Assembly: GCF_024343735.1 (NCBI RefSeq)
Contig: NZ_RJUE01000001.1
Span: 62,001-126,000, forward strand
Direction of reading: 5' to 3'
DNA length: 64,000 nt
DNA from: Lacihabitans sp. CCS-44
GTDB lineage: Bacteria > Bacteroidota > Bacteroidia > Cytophagales > Spirosomataceae
Position numbers and translations under genes: made by a program. The notes under the pieces were generated by a model. That model did no database searches. It was not told the origin of the DNA and was given only the letters and a program-made list of their open reading frames with translations. Below, in pieces: positions 53,456-63,108 of the stretch (the first letter of the stretch is position 1; each line of letters begins with the position of its first letter).

Positions 53456-53782
53456 ATGGCTGAATGCTCAGGTAATGTGTTGATGAAAGAAGAGTGCGAA
53501 AATCACGAAAAATGCATGAAAATGATTCAGGCTGTTTTAGATGGTTCAGCTTCTCAGGAGGAAATTGAGCATTTCAAGTCAAATATAGATGTCTGCAAGC
53601 CTTGTTTTGACGGATATCAGTTAGAAAAATCCATAAAAGATTGTTTACAGACTAAAGTTGAAAAAAAATGCTGTCCTCAAAATACAGTTGATCAATTAAA
53701 AGCCAAAATCGGAATTGGACTTTTACTATTAGCCGGCTTTTTAATTAAGCTTAAAGTTATTCAACAGATATTTTTATCATAA
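53456..53782 (+). CDS. Zinc-finger anti-sigma-type protein with C-terminal membrane helix
   Basis: A 108-residue Cys-rich protein. The HxxxCxxC zinc-binding pattern of anti-sigma (ZAS-like) domains appears as EHFKSNIDVCKPCFDGYQ (about 41-58), with further Cys in ECENHEKCMK and KKCCPQ. A hydrophobic segment (about 84-106) could anchor it in the membrane. Position right after the ECF sigma gene supports an anti-sigma role; this is inferred, not shown. Confidence 0.75.
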   Translation: MAECSGNVLMKEECENHEKCMKMIQAVLDGSASQEEIEHFKSNIDVCKPCFDGYQLEKSIKDCLQTKVEKKCCPQNTVDQLKAKIGIGLLLLAGFLIKLKVIQQIFLS

Positions 53783-53805
53783 AAAACATTTACCTTTATA
53801 ATTAT

Positions 53806-53837
53806 CCACTGAAATTCATCTTTTCAGTGGTTTTTTT
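53806..53837 (+). terminator. Terminator after the sigma/anti-sigma operon
   Basis: A 9-bp stem CCACTGAAA (53806-53814) with TTTCAGTGG (53822-53830), followed by seven T residues. Confidence 0.8.
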
Positions 53838-53845
53838 ATTTTAAT

Positions 53846-54451
53846 ATGAAAAAAGGCAAGGCAATAATATTTTGTGCACCCTCTGGCTCTGGCAAGACCA
53901 CTTTAGTCAAAAATCTCCTAGATACCCATACCAACTTGGGATTCTCCATATCAGCATGTACCCGCGACCGAAGAGGTAGAAACGAAATTCACGGAAAAGA
54001 TTATTATTTTCTGTCTATTGATGAATTTAAAGAAAAAATAAAGAATAAAGAATTCGTAGAATGGGAAGAAGTCTATCCTGGCGGATATTACGGAACATTA
54101 AAGACTGAAATTGAAAGATTATGGAATAGTGGAAAAAACGTAATATTTGATGTAGATGTGAAGGGAGGTTTAAAGCTTAAAGAATACTTCGGCGATACCG
54201 CAATAGCAATTTTTGTAAAGGTGCCATCAATGGAAGAATTAGAAAAACGCTTGGTAGGCAGGGGCACTGAAACGGAAGAGAGTCTATCCAAAAGGTTGTA
54301 TAAAGTAAAATTCGAAATGGCTTTTCAAGACCAGTTTGATGTAGTACTACTTAATGATGACCTTGAAACTTCCTATCAAAAAACAAAAAAACTTTATGAG
54401 GATTTTTGCGATAACAAACTCACCCTAAGTACCAAACCTTTTTACGTTTAA
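53846..54451 (+). CDS. gmk: Guanylate kinase
   Basis: Phosphorylates GMP to GDP with ATP. A 201-residue protein with P-loop [15 protein letters not shown] (residues 10-24), the GMP-binding STTRxxRxxE-type segment [20 protein letters not shown] (about 36-55), and [17 protein letters not shown]. The family lid follows, with RLYKVKFEM. nadD overlaps its stop by 1 base (TAATG), giving translational coupling. Confidence 0.97.
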   Translation: MKKGKAIIFCAPSGSGKTTLVKNLLDTHTNLGFSISACTRDRRGRNEIHGKDYYFLSIDEFKEKIKNKEFVEWEEVYPGGYYGTLKTEIERLWNSGKNVIFDVDVKGGLKLKEYFGDTAIAIFVKVPSMEELEKRLVGRGTETEESLSKRLYKVKFEMAFQDQFDVVLLNDDLETSYQKTKKLYEDFCDNKLTLSTKPFYV

Positions 54452-55023
54452 TGAAAATCGGGCTATTTTTTGGTTCCTTCAACCCTATTCATATTGGTCA
54501 TTTAATAATTGCCAACACTATGGCAACTAGCACTGACTTGGACCAAATTTGGTTTATAGTTTCCCCACAAAATCCTTTTAAAAAAAACAATTCATTATTA
54601 CACGAGTTTGACCGCTACACCATGGTAGAAAGGGCCATAGCTGACAACCACAAACTCAAGGTGAGCGATATAGAATTTAGTCTAACAAAACCCAGCTACA
54701 CCATAGATACACTGACAGTTTTGGCTGACAAATACCCAGAACATGAATTCGTATTGATAATGGGCGAAGATAATTTGGTGCAGTTTGAAAATTGGAAAAA
54801 TTTCGAAAAAATTCTTGAATTTTATAAAATATACGTCTATCCTAGGCCTAATACTCCACAGCACAATTTCAAAAATCACACTTCAGTCAAATTCGTAGAT
54901 GCACCATTATTAGACATCTCTGCCACTTACATAAGAAAACGCCTGCAAGACAAAAAAAACATAAAGTACTTAGTAACAGACCCTGTAGAAGCATATATTG
55001 AGCTCAAAAAGTTTTATACCTGA
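54451..55023 (+). CDS. nadD: Nicotinate-nucleotide adenylyltransferase
   Basis: Adenylates nicotinate mononucleotide in NAD synthesis. A 190-residue nucleotidyltransferase with GLFFGSFNPIHIGHLIIA (residues 3-20, HIGH motif), WFIVSPQNPFKKN (about 31-43), FVLIMGEDNLVQFENWKN (about 105) and the C-terminal ISATYIRKRL (about 155). Overlaps gmk by 1 base and the convergent coaX by 10 bases. Confidence 0.96.
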   Translation: MKIGLFFGSFNPIHIGHLIIANTMATSTDLDQIWFIVSPQNPFKKNNSLLHEFDRYTMVERAIADNHKLKVSDIEFSLTKPSYTIDTLTVLADKYPEHEFVLIMGEDNLVQFENWKNFEKILEFYKIYVYPRPNTPQHNFKNHTSVKFVDAPLLDISATYIRKRLQDKKNIKYLVTDPVEAYIELKKFYT

Positions 55024-55778
55024 GTTTTTTTTCCATACAAATACAGCCCTTTTATGGTGAGATCTATATCTATTCTGTCAAATTCACTTGAAATATCCTT
55101 CAAAACAGCAGAAAGACCTCCAGTGCCATAAACAAATAAAGGCTTTCCAATTTCACTCTTTATTTTACTTAAAATACCCAAAACCATACTCTCGTACCCG
55201 TAAATTATCCCTGCTTGTATTGAATGCATGGAGTTTTTTCCGATTATTGAGCTAGGCTTCTCAAGTCTTACCTCTGGCAACAATGAAGTTTGTGAAAACA
55301 AAGATTTGATGGCAGTTTTGATACCTGGAAGTATGGTAACACCCTCGATACTTCCACCCTCACTAACCAAGGTAAAAGTTAGAGCCGTGCCAAAGTCTAC
55401 CACTACACAATCCGACTTTACAAACTCGAATGCAGCCAATGAATTAACAAACAAATCCGAACCAAGCTCCTCTGGCATATCAATATTTACTTGCAATAAA
55501 CCTGATTTTGCAGGGATTACAACTATAGGCTTAATGGCAAGAAACTTCTCGCAGAAATTCACAAAAAAAGGTGTCAAAATTGGCACTACGCTACTAATTA
55601 CCGCGGTCAATAAGTCTCTCTTTTCGATGTTATTTTCTAGCATAAAATTCAAAATTCTATACTCAAAGTATATAGAATTCTCATTTTTCAAAGACCTAAT
55701 TCTTAACTTATTAATAATATTTTCTCCCTCAAAAAAACCAATTACGGTATCGGTGTTCCCTATGTCAAAAACAATCAT
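55014..55778 (-). CDS. coaX: Type III pantothenate kinase
   Basis: First step of coenzyme A synthesis by the ASKHA-fold CoaX enzyme. At 254 residues it has the DIGNTDTVIGFFEG phosphate motif (5-18), the EELGSDLFVN pantothenate site (about 100) and VVDFGTALTFTLV (about 122) with the catalytic Asp. The GTGG motif near residue 222 also fits. Convergent overlap of 10 bases with nadD. Confidence 0.95.
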   Translation of the reverse strand: MIVFDIGNTDTVIGFFEGENIINKLRIRSLKNENSIYFEYRILNFMLENNIEKRDLLTAVISSVVPILTPFFVNFCEKFLAIKPIVVIPAKSGLLQVNIDMPEELGSDLFVNSLAAFEFVKSDCVVVDFGTALTFTLVSEGGSIEGVTILPGIKTAIKSLFSQTSLLPEVRLEKPSSIIGKNSMHSIQAGIIYGYESMVLGILSKIKSEIGKPLFVYGTGGLSAVLKDISSEFDRIDIDLTIKGLYLYGKKTQV

Positions 55779-55877
55779 ACACTTGTTTTATTTGATGCAA
55801 AATAGGAATAAATCATGAAAAACAGGAAAAACTCTTTTAAATTATTAAGTATCCAGTATTTTATTCAAACAAAACTT

Positions 55878-55906
55878 TTTGTTCTGAAAAAAAGACTGTA
55901 AATTTG
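55878..55906 (+). promoter_or_regulatory. Promoter for the yceD-rpmF-plsX-fabH operon
   Basis: TTTG at 55878-55881, a 17-base spacer and TAAATTTG at 55899-55906. The -7 box overlaps an in-frame TTG at 55904, so the true start is likely GTG 55925, about 12 nt into the transcript. Confidence 0.75.
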
Positions 55907-55924
55907 CAGCCTTTCTGTAAAAAA

Positions 55925-56464
55925 GTGAACAAAGTAATTTCGAATTTTGATATTAACATTCATAGTTTAGAAGACAAAAACTATGATTACCAATTTGAAG
56001 GTTCAAATTCTTTTTTTGAGCATTTCGATCAGGACATTGTAGAAGGTGGAGATTTTAAGGTACATTTGGTCTTGGAAAAGACCGCTACTTTATTAAGACT
56101 TCGCTTTGATATTGATGCAGACCTAAGGTTAATTTGTGATAGAAGTTTAGAGAAATTTACAGAGAAATTTTTAATCAAAGAAACGCACATTTATAAGTTT
56201 GGTGAAACAGCCCAAGAAATGAGCGACGAGATGGAAGTGATTCCGTTTGGAACGCCAAAAATAAATGTTGCTGAGTTGATTTCAGATTATATATTGCTAA
56301 GTGTGCCAATGAAAAACTTGCACCCGAAGTTTAGAACTGAAGAAGATGCAGACGAGGATGGAATTTTGGTGTATATAGACCCGAATGCTGAAAAACTTGA
56401 AACTGATACGAGTACTGACCCTAGATGGGCGGCACTTTTAAACTTGAAAAATTTAGAAGAATAA
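55925..56464 (+). CDS. DUF177 (YceD-like) protein
   Basis: A 179-residue protein from GTG 55925. The DUF177 signature is the segment LLRLRFDIDADLRLICDRSLEKF near residues 55-78, followed by acidic stretches (EEDADEDGILVYIDP) and the C-terminal DPRWAALLNLKNLEE, which fits the family. In many bacteria yceD lies directly before rpmF and fatty-acid genes, as here. A link to 23S rRNA maturation is suggested for YceD in other species. The 7-residue longer TTG start is rejected because it sits in the promoter. Confidence 0.9.
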   Translation: MNKVISNFDINIHSLEDKNYDYQFEGSNSFFEHFDQDIVEGGDFKVHLVLEKTATLLRLRFDIDADLRLICDRSLEKFTEKFLIKETHIYKFGETAQEMSDEMEVIPFGTPKINVAELISDYILLSVPMKNLHPKFRTEEDADEDGILVYIDPNAEKLETDTSTDPRWAALLNLKNLEE

Positions 56465-56489
56465 TAGTAATAATAATTTTTAGACAGAT

Positions 56490-56675
56490 ATGGCACATCC
56501 AAAGCGGAAGATTTCGAAAACTAGAAGAGACAAACGTAGAACTCATGACGCATTGTCGGCAAAACAATTGTCAGTAGACGTAACTACAGGCGAAGTACAC
56601 CTTCGTCATCATGCACACGTAAGCGAAGGAAACCTTTACTACAAAGGAAAATTGGTTGTAGAGAATTACAATTAA
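56490..56675 (+). CDS. rpmF: 50S ribosomal protein L32
   Basis: A 61-residue basic ribosomal protein opening [22 protein letters not shown]. It lacks the two CxxC zinc pairs of some L32 proteins, the Cys-free form. It sits in the yceD-rpmF-plsX-fabH order common in bacteria, which couples ribosome and lipid genes. Confidence 0.98.
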   Translation: MAHPKRKISKTRRDKRRTHDALSAKQLSVDVTTGEVHLRHHAHVSEGNLYYKGKLVVENYN

Positions 56676-56715
56676 TACTTAGTATTTTTAGTTTCTAACA
56701 AAATAATTTTAACCG

Positions 56716-57657
56716 ATGAGAAAAATTGCAGTTGACGCAATGGGAGGAGATTTTGCTCCCAAGGCAGTTATTGAAGGGGCTATAATGGCTGCTTCAGAGT
56801 TGCCCGAAAACTATCAAATTGTTTTAATCGGAAAACAAGATGCAATGCTCGGGGTGCTACATGACCTCGAATATAGAAAAGGTGCTGTTGAGATGATATT
56901 CTGTAATGATGTCATAGAAATGCACGAGCATCCAACAAGAGCATTTAGTCAAAAACCCAATTCTTCAATAGGAGTTGGGTTTAAACTTTTAAAAGAGGGC
57001 CAAGTTTCGGCATTCTGTAGTGCAGGTAATACTGGTGCTATGATGGTGGGATCGCTTTTTACTCTTCGCACAATAGGTAATTTACAAAGGCCGCCCATTG
57101 CAGGGTATTTTCCTTTGAAAAACGGCAATTATAGCCTCATGCTAGATATTGGAGCTAACGCAGATTGCAAACCAGAGGTATTGATGCAATTTGCTGAACT
57201 AGGAAGCCTTTATGCCAAATTTGCACTTAATATTGAAAATCCGAAAGTTGCACTTTTGAATATAGGCGAAGAAGAAGAAAAAGGCAATACTACAGCACAG
57301 GCTGCATATCAGCTGCTAAAAAACAATAAAAAAGTCAATTTCATTGGAAACGTAGAAGGTCGTGATTTGTTTGACGGAAAAGCAGATGTGATTGTAACTG
57401 ATGGATTTACTGGCAATGTAATGTTCAAAATGGGCGAATCTCTATATGAATATGCTGCTTCTCAAGGAATTGATGATCAACTGATAAACCGAATGAACTA
57501 CGAAGTGGCTGGAGGTAGCCCTATAATCGGAGTAAACGGCAACGTAATAGTAGGTCATGGAATTTCTACTCCACTGGCTATTAAAAACATGATTTTGTTA
57601 GCCCAAAGACAAATAGAATCCAACGTCGTAGATAAGATAAAGGAAGTATTTTTATAA
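56716..57657 (+). CDS. plsX: Phosphate acyltransferase PlsX
   Basis: Makes acyl-phosphate from acyl-ACP for phospholipid synthesis. A 313-residue protein opening RKIAVDAMGGDFAPKAVIEGA, with SAGNTGAMMVGSLFTL (about 96), MLDIGANADCKP (about 142) and VTDGFTGNVMFKMGE (about 225). The order rpmF-plsX-fabH is standard. It begins 40 bases after rpmF. Confidence 0.97.
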   Translation: MRKIAVDAMGGDFAPKAVIEGAIMAASELPENYQIVLIGKQDAMLGVLHDLEYRKGAVEMIFCNDVIEMHEHPTRAFSQKPNSSIGVGFKLLKEGQVSAFCSAGNTGAMMVGSLFTLRTIGNLQRPPIAGYFPLKNGNYSLMLDIGANADCKPEVLMQFAELGSLYAKFALNIENPKVALLNIGEEEEKGNTTAQAAYQLLKNNKKVNFIGNVEGRDLFDGKADVIVTDGFTGNVMFKMGESLYEYAASQGIDDQLINRMNYEVAGGSPIIGVNGNVIVGHGISTPLAIKNMILLAQRQIESNVVDKIKEVFL

Positions 57658-57689
57658 TATTTATTATTTACTATTAAGAATTTAAGCCT

Positions 57690-58676
57690 ATGAATTTAAA
57701 AGCTGCCATTACTGGCATTCACGGGTACGTGCCTGAGGATGTGGTTACTAATGCCGACCTAGAGAAAATAGTTGAAACCAACGATGAGTGGATAACTTCT
57801 CGAACCGGTATAAAAGAAAGAAGAATACTCAAAGGAGAAGGAAAGGGTACTTCTGTAATGGCCGCCGAGGCTGTTAGAGGTTTGCTAGAAAAAACCAATA
57901 CAGACCCAAAAGATATAGATTTAGTAATAGTAGCCACTGTTACCCCAGATTACATGTTCCCATCTACTGCCAATTTGGTATGTACACAGGTAGGAATCCC
58001 TAGTATTTGTAGCTTTGATATACTTGCAGCATGCTCTGGCTTTATATATGCTTTAGTAACTGGTGCTCAATTCATTGAGTCAGGAAGGTTTAAAAAAGTG
58101 ATTGTGGTTGGAGCCGATAAGATGTCTTCTATTATTGATTATACTGACCGTACGACTTGCGTACTTTTTGGAGATGGAGCAGGGGCTGTTTTACTAGAGC
58201 CAACCACCGAAAACGAAGGTATAATAGACTTTATGCTTCATTCAGATGGCACAGGTGAGAATCATTTAATAATGAAAGGAGGGGGTAGTAAATATCCTGC
58301 ATCACACGAAACCATAGACAAACATTATCATTATATACATCAGGAAGGCCCTTCGGTTTTCAAATTTGCTGTGACTAACATGGCTGATGTGGCTGCCGCA
58401 ATAATGGAAAAGAATAATTTAACCAGCGACGACATCAGGTGGCTCGTACCCCATCAGGCAAATAAACGAATTATAGATGCCACCGCAAACAGAATGGGGG
58501 TTGGAGAAGATAAGATTATGGTGAACATCCAGAAATATGGAAATACTACTGCTGCTACCATTCCTCTGTGTTTGTTTGACTACCAAAACCAAATAAATAA
58601 AGGTGATAATTTGATTCTAGCGGCATTTGGTGGAGGATTTACTTGGGGTTCGGTTTATGTAAAATGGGCTATTTGA
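57690..58676 (+). CDS. fabH: 3-oxoacyl-ACP synthase III
   Basis: Initiates fatty acid chains by condensing acyl-CoA with malonyl-ACP. A 328-residue thiolase-fold protein. The catalytic Cys is in [13 protein letters not shown] (about 114), His in [12 protein letters not shown] (about 253) and Asn in [13 protein letters not shown] (about 283). The substrate acyl chain length is not readable, but Bacteroidota often use branched primers. It starts 32 bases after plsX and ends the operon. Confidence 0.96.
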   Translation: MNLKAAITGIHGYVPEDVVTNADLEKIVETNDEWITSRTGIKERRILKGEGKGTSVMAAEAVRGLLEKTNTDPKDIDLVIVATVTPDYMFPSTANLVCTQVGIPSICSFDILAACSGFIYALVTGAQFIESGRFKKVIVVGADKMSSIIDYTDRTTCVLFGDGAGAVLLEPTTENEGIIDFMLHSDGTGENHLIMKGGGSKYPASHETIDKHYHYIHQEGPSVFKFAVTNMADVAAAIMEKNNLTSDDIRWLVPHQANKRIIDATANRMGVGEDKIMVNIQKYGNTTAATIPLCLFDYQNQINKGDNLILAAFGGGFTWGSVYVKWAI

Positions 58677-59284
58677 TAGTATGAAAAGGGGTCTAATTTT
58701 GGTCGCTCTACTCCTACTTTTAGCGAATAGAACAATACTTTTAGGAATTAGAATAACGAATACTTTTCTACGAATCTTTCAAAAAGAGAAAATTCTAATT
58801 CCCTTTTGACTCAAGAGATGATTCAATTCAAGAAAAGTCTGTTATCGTGGTTCTTGGCTTTAAATCAATATCCAAGTCAGATCAACAAAAAAAATCTAGT
58901 CATGTAGGCCTTCAATTAATTTTAACTAGAATATTTTTACCTAAAATTTCGATAGCCATAAGAAACTGAGATATTAAAAAAAAGGACTTGGATTTGGTTC
59001 AATAATTAATAGACGTTAATGTTGTTGCGAATTTTAATCAACTAAAATCTGAAGTAAGCAAGCTTACTTAGGTAAACTAAGGGTCACACTTTAGCCACAT
59101 AATTAAAAAAAAACAATTCGTTTTTATTAGTAAATACTGTAAAAAATTCATTCTCTTTAAAACTCTAAGTCAATACAAGAGATTGAGATATTAAATTTTT
59201 ATGAAAATTCAAAAAAAGTAGAATTTTCTAAATAAGCCGAAAGATCGGTTTTATAAGTTTTAGAACAAATATAGAATAATAATA
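58677..59284. other. 600-base gene-poor region between fabH and efp
   Basis: AT-rich, no supported gene. A 42-residue hydrophobic frame opens at ATG 58681 (to 58809), but its composition looks unremarkable. AAGTAAGC-AA-GCTTACTT at 59052-59069 is an 8-bp inverted repeat with a 2-nt loop. CCGA-AAGA-TCGG at 59237-59248 followed by TTTT is a small hairpin in the efp leader. GAGATATTAAA occurs twice, near 58967 and 59183. No TAnnTTTG was found close to efp. Confidence 0.6.
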
Positions 59285-59854
59285 ATGGCAACTACAGCAG
59301 ATTTCAGAAATGGTTTGTGTTTAGAATGGAACAACGACTTGTTTATTATCGTTGATTTCCAACACGTTAAGCCTGGTAAAGGTGGTGCATTTGTAAGGAC
59401 TAAACTTAAAAACATTAAAACCGGAAGAGTATTAGACAATACGTTTACGGCAGGAGAAAAAGTTACTACTGCAAGAATCGAAAAAAGACCGTATCAATTT
59501 TTATACAAAGATGACGTAGGTTATAACTTCATGGATAATGACACTTTTGAACAAATTTCTTTGGGAGATGCAATGGTGCCTTTAGCCGATTTAATGAAAG
59601 AAGGTTCGAATATTGATATTTTAGTACACTCAGAAACCGAAACTCCACTTTCGGTAGAGATGCCATCATATGTAGAACTTAGAATTACTTACACAGAACC
59701 AGGAATAAAAGGAGATACCGCAACTAATGCAAGTAAGCCAGCGACAGTTGAAACCGGTGCAACTATCAAAGTGCCATTATTTATCAATAATGATGAGTTG
59801 ATTAAAGTAAATACTTCTACTTATGAATATGATTCCCGAGTAAAAGAGAAATAA
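59285..59854 (+). CDS. efp: Translation elongation factor P
   Basis: Relieves ribosome stalling at polyproline runs. A 189-residue protein of three beta domains. The KOW-like N-domain carries HVKPGKGGAFVRTKLKN with Lys at the tip position modified in many species (about 33). The IDILVHSETETPLSVEMPSYVELRI stretch (about 115-140) is typical of the OB domains. It precedes accB and probably shares regulation with it. Confidence 0.97.
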   Translation: MATTADFRNGLCLEWNNDLFIIVDFQHVKPGKGGAFVRTKLKNIKTGRVLDNTFTAGEKVTTARIEKRPYQFLYKDDVGYNFMDNDTFEQISLGDAMVPLADLMKEGSNIDILVHSETETPLSVEMPSYVELRITYTEPGIKGDTATNASKPATVETGATIKVPLFINNDELIKVNTSTYEYDSRVKEK

Positions 59855-59886
59855 AAAAATATTAATTAATGGTTTCTATTTATTGC

Positions 59887-59894
59887 TACATTTG
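59887..59894 (+). promoter_or_regulatory. -7 promoter element for accB-accC
   Basis: Reads TACATTTG, 28 bases before the accB ATG at 59922. It overlaps a longer in-frame TTG-start reading from 59883, supporting the ATG. Confidence 0.6.
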
Positions 59895-59921
59895 CAATAT
59901 AACCTCATTACCTTAAAAATT

Positions 59922-60395
59922 ATGGATACTAGAGAAATTCAAAAACTTATAGATTTCATTTCGAAGTCTGATCTAAGCGAAGTTAACATTGAAACTTCTG
60001 AACTTAAGTTACAGATAAAAAGAAACGGAGGGAGCCCTGTTCATTATGTTTCGGCACCGGTCGCAGAATCAGTTGTGAGTCATTCACAAGACACCACACC
60101 AGCACCTGTTAGAGAATTGGCAGCTCCACCAGTTGTGGTAGATGCGTCAAGTCATTTGGTGGAAATCAAAGCCCCTATGATAGGTACATTCTACAGATCT
60201 GCGGGCCCTGGAAAACCAAACTTTGTGGAAATTGGAGACGAAGTAAGTTCAGGAAAAGTTATCTGTATATTAGAAGCAATGAAACTTTTCAACGAAATCG
60301 AATCTGAAATTTCTGGAAAAATTGTGAAAATATTGGTTGACGACTCTACTCCTGTTGAATATGACCAACCTCTTTTCTTGGTAGATCCATCTTGA
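59922..60395 (+). CDS. accB: Biotin carboxyl carrier protein of acetyl-CoA carboxylase
   Basis: Carries biotin in acetyl-CoA carboxylase. From ATG 59922 it has 157 residues. An N-terminal helix ([36 protein letters not shown]) is followed by a Pro/Ala linker and the biotinyl domain with [14 protein letters not shown], the biotinylated Lys about 35 residues from the C-terminus. The TTG-start extension from 59883 lies in the promoter and is rejected. accC starts 26 bases after the stop. Confidence 0.96.
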   Translation: MDTREIQKLIDFISKSDLSEVNIETSELKLQIKRNGGSPVHYVSAPVAESVVSHSQDTTPAPVRELAAPPVVVDASSHLVEIKAPMIGTFYRSAGPGKPNFVEIGDEVSSGKVICILEAMKLFNEIESEISGKIVKILVDDSTPVEYDQPLFLVDPS

Positions 60396-60421
60396 ATCCT
60401 TACATTTTAAAACCAAAAGCT

Positions 60422-61765
60422 ATGTTTAAAAAAATATTAATTGCCAATAGAGGTGAAATAGCTCTGCGTATAATTCGTACGTGTAAGGAAATGGGGATTA
60501 AGACTGTTGCAGTATATTCAACAGCTGACAAGGAAAGCCTCCATGTTCGTTTTGCCGACGAGGCAGTTTGTATCGGACCTCCAGCAAGTAAACAGTCTTA
60601 TCTAAACATACCTAGCATTATTTCTGCTGCAGAAATAACCAATGCTGATGCTATACACCCTGGCTATGGATTTCTTTCAGAAAACGCCGAATTCTCAAGA
60701 ATTTGTGAAGATTATAAGATAAAATTCATCGGTGCAACGGCTGACCAAATCAACCAAATGGGAGACAAGGCCACAGCAAAAGAAACGATGAAAAAAGCAG
60801 GTGTTCCTGTCATTCCAGGTTCTGAAGGACTTTTGGACTCTGTAGAGCAGGGAATCAAACTTGCTGAAGAAATGGGCTATCCTGTGATAGTAAAAGCTCC
60901 TGCAGGTGGTGGTGGAAGAGGTATGAGAATTATTCGTAGCTCTGACGAGTTTCAAAAAAACTGGGACGATGCTAAAATGGAATCTGGTGCTGCTTTCGGA
61001 AACGACGGCCTATATTTGGAAAAATATATAGAAGAGCCAAGACATATAGAAATACAGATAGTTGGTGATCAATTTGGTAAGGTATGTCACCTTTCAGAAA
61101 GAGACTGTTCTATTCAAAGAAGGCATCAAAAATTGGTTGAAGAAACACCTTCTCCAATAGTCTCTGATGAGCTCAGAGAACAAATGGGAAAAGCGGCAAT
61201 CGCTGGAGCCACTGCCATAAAATATGAAGGAGCTGGAACTGTAGAATTTCTTGTTGATAAGCATGGAAAGTTTTATTTCATGGAGATGAACACAAGGATT
61301 CAAGTAGAACATCCTATTACAGAAGAAGTTACAGACTTTGACCTTATCAAGGAACAAATAAAAGTAGCGGCTGGAGTTCCGATTTCGGGTATCAACTACT
61401 TCCCTAAAATGTATTCTATGGAATGTAGAATAAATGCTGAGGACCCAACACAAAACTTCAGACCGAGCCCAGGTAAAATCAAGCAAATAAATTTACCAGG
61501 CGGGCATGGTGTAAGGGTAGATTCTCATGTTTATGCAGGATATACAATTCCGCCGAATTATGACTCTATGATAGCCAAGCTTATTGTGACGGCCAGAAGC
61601 AGAGAAGAAGTAATAGTGAGAATGAAGAGAGCTTTGCAAGAATTCTTTATTGATGGAGTGAAGACTACAATTCCGTTTCACCTTAAGCTTATGGACGACG
61701 AACAGTTCAAATCTGGTAAGTTTAATACCTCTTTTTTGGAAACATTCAATTTTGATGATTTATAA
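60422..61765 (+). CDS. accC: Biotin carboxylase of acetyl-CoA carboxylase
   Basis: ATP-dependent carboxylation of biotin on AccB. From ATG 60422 the protein is 447 residues, opening [26 protein letters not shown]. Conserved blocks include [14 protein letters not shown] (about 75), the ATP-grasp glycine loop [13 protein letters not shown] (about 155), [15 protein letters not shown] (about 225) and [15 protein letters not shown] (about 285). A TTG at 60392 inside the accB end is in frame but unlikely. Ends in a strong terminator. Confidence 0.97.
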   Translation: MFKKILIANRGEIALRIIRTCKEMGIKTVAVYSTADKESLHVRFADEAVCIGPPASKQSYLNIPSIISAAEITNADAIHPGYGFLSENAEFSRICEDYKIKFIGATADQINQMGDKATAKETMKKAGVPVIPGSEGLLDSVEQGIKLAEEMGYPVIVKAPAGGGGRGMRIIRSSDEFQKNWDDAKMESGAAFGNDGLYLEKYIEEPRHIEIQIVGDQFGKVCHLSERDCSIQRRHQKLVEETPSPIVSDELREQMGKAAIAGATAIKYEGAGTVEFLVDKHGKFYFMEMNTRIQVEHPITEEVTDFDLIKEQIKVAAGVPISGINYFPKMYSMECRINAEDPTQNFRPSPGKIKQINLPGGHGVRVDSHVYAGYTIPPNYDSMIAKLIVTARSREEVIVRMKRALQEFFIDGVKTTIPFHLKLMDDEQFKSGKFNTSFLETFNFDDL

Positions 61766-61797
61766 AAAAAGGTCGAGAGCAATCTCGACCTTTTTTT
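61764..61797. terminator. Bidirectional terminator after accC
   Basis: An 8-bp stem GGTCGAGA (61771-61778) with TCTCGACC (61783-61790), flanked by seven A and seven T residues. It also ends the convergent lipoprotein gene. Confidence 0.85.
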
Positions 61798-61799
61798 GT

Positions 61800-62942
61800 T
61801 TAATACTTATCATAAAATCTTTTAATTCTAGACGAGAACTGATCGTATATAGGTTTACAAAACTCTATGAACATTTGCTGAGGAGGTGGAGGCATTTGTT
61901 CTTTAAACTTTACAGCTTCTAAATCCAACTTAGAAAGTGCCCTTTCGTCCCCGTTAAAGGATGCCCATTTATTATCCCAAATAAATTCGCCAGGCAGTTC
62001 ATCTCTGAGCAAAACTTTCTTAGACTTGTAATCATATATCTCCATTGAAAGAAGGCCTCTAGATCTCACTGACTTGTGAAATCTGGTAACAGTAGCATTT
62101 ACTAATCCATATACATCTATGTTCTTACCATCTATTTTAGCCGTTCCAGTCCTAACGCTATCCTTGCTCATGACATTCACTTTTTCAGATTTGAGGTTGG
62201 TCTCTCCTACCACAAACTCTATAAACTCCAATCTCACCACATGGTCAGGATTTAATTTCAATTGCTTTGCTTCAGCGGGTTGATAGAATCTTATAAACTT
62301 ATTCAACCTGCGATTGGTCTGAAGAAATTCGTCAATCTTTCCTCTAAAAAAATCATTGCTATACTGATACATTTTTGAGTTTATCCCGGGCTGTTCAACC
62401 ACCACATGATAAGAGCCTAAAAACAAAGCTTCCTCAGCTTTTGCATTTACATCTTTATAGTTTGGAGCGTATCTTATCAACTCGTTGAAGTTTTCAAACG
62501 CTGCCCTACCTGACTCTATTGTTCCCCTACGAAGCAAAGCATCGGCATAATCATATCTTTCAGTTGCCGCCATTTCTATTGCGTCTTCATATTCTCTAAA
62601 GTATGAATCAGGTGAAACGATTTTCCTACATGCATTACATTTCTCAATTCTATCATGCAATTCGTTAAGTTTGGCATAATCATCTACTACTCTTTCATAT
62701 TTAAACTGCTGATTTGCCATTTTTGCTCTTGATATATCCCTTAATAGATCTTCCTGAGCAAGTTTGTAGGCGTTGGGTAGCACTTCTAGTGACTTATCAT
62801 TGTCGCTATCTTTTCTCAGTTTTTCTATAGATTGAAGAGCCGCTTGGTAATATTCGCCCGACTCTAAAGCTTTTTTTCCTGATTTTGAACAAGATAGCAT
62901 TACCACAGAAAATAGTAATACAAGTAATTTCATGGCTTTCAT
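61800..62942 (-). CDS. Uncharacterised lipoprotein
   Basis: A 380-residue lipoprotein: the signal MKAMKLLVLLFSVVMLSCSKSG has a lipobox LSC with lipidated Cys near residue 18. The mature part is largely helical, with several short TPR-like helices (about 30-170), a CNAC pair near residue 100, and a beta-rich second half (about 230-340). No family is recognised. Two in-frame ATGs (62942 and 62933) are possible starts. Monocistronic between terminator and a 166-base upstream gap. Confidence 0.75.
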   Translation of the reverse strand: MKAMKLLVLLFSVVMLSCSKSGKKALESGEYYQAALQSIEKLRKDSDNDKSLEVLPNAYKLAQEDLLRDISRAKMANQQFKYERVVDDYAKLNELHDRIEKCNACRKIVSPDSYFREYEDAIEMAATERYDYADALLRRGTIESGRAAFENFNELIRYAPNYKDVNAKAEEALFLGSYHVVVEQPGINSKMYQYSNDFFRGKIDEFLQTNRRLNKFIRFYQPAEAKQLKLNPDHVVRLEFIEFVVGETNLKSEKVNVMSKDSVRTGTAKIDGKNIDVYGLVNATVTRFHKSVRSRGLLSMEIYDYKSKKVLLRDELPGEFIWDNKWASFNGDERALSKLDLEAVKFKEQMPPPPQQMFIEFCKPIYDQFSSRIKRFYDKY

Positions 62943-63108
62943 TTTATTAATTAGTTTTGGTTTATTTTATATAAATACTTGGCAATTTTAATATTTGAGG
63001 CTCAAATTTTCAAAAAAATGAGACTAATTAACAATACTTTAGCATTTATTAGTTCTAAAAAAATCTTTGGTCACAATTATTTGTTAGCAATATACAAACA
63101 GAAAACGC

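Noticed and set aside
58681-58809. 42-residue hydrophobic protein after fabH
   Set aside because: Single short frame of unremarkable composition with no promoter, terminator or conserved motif to support it.
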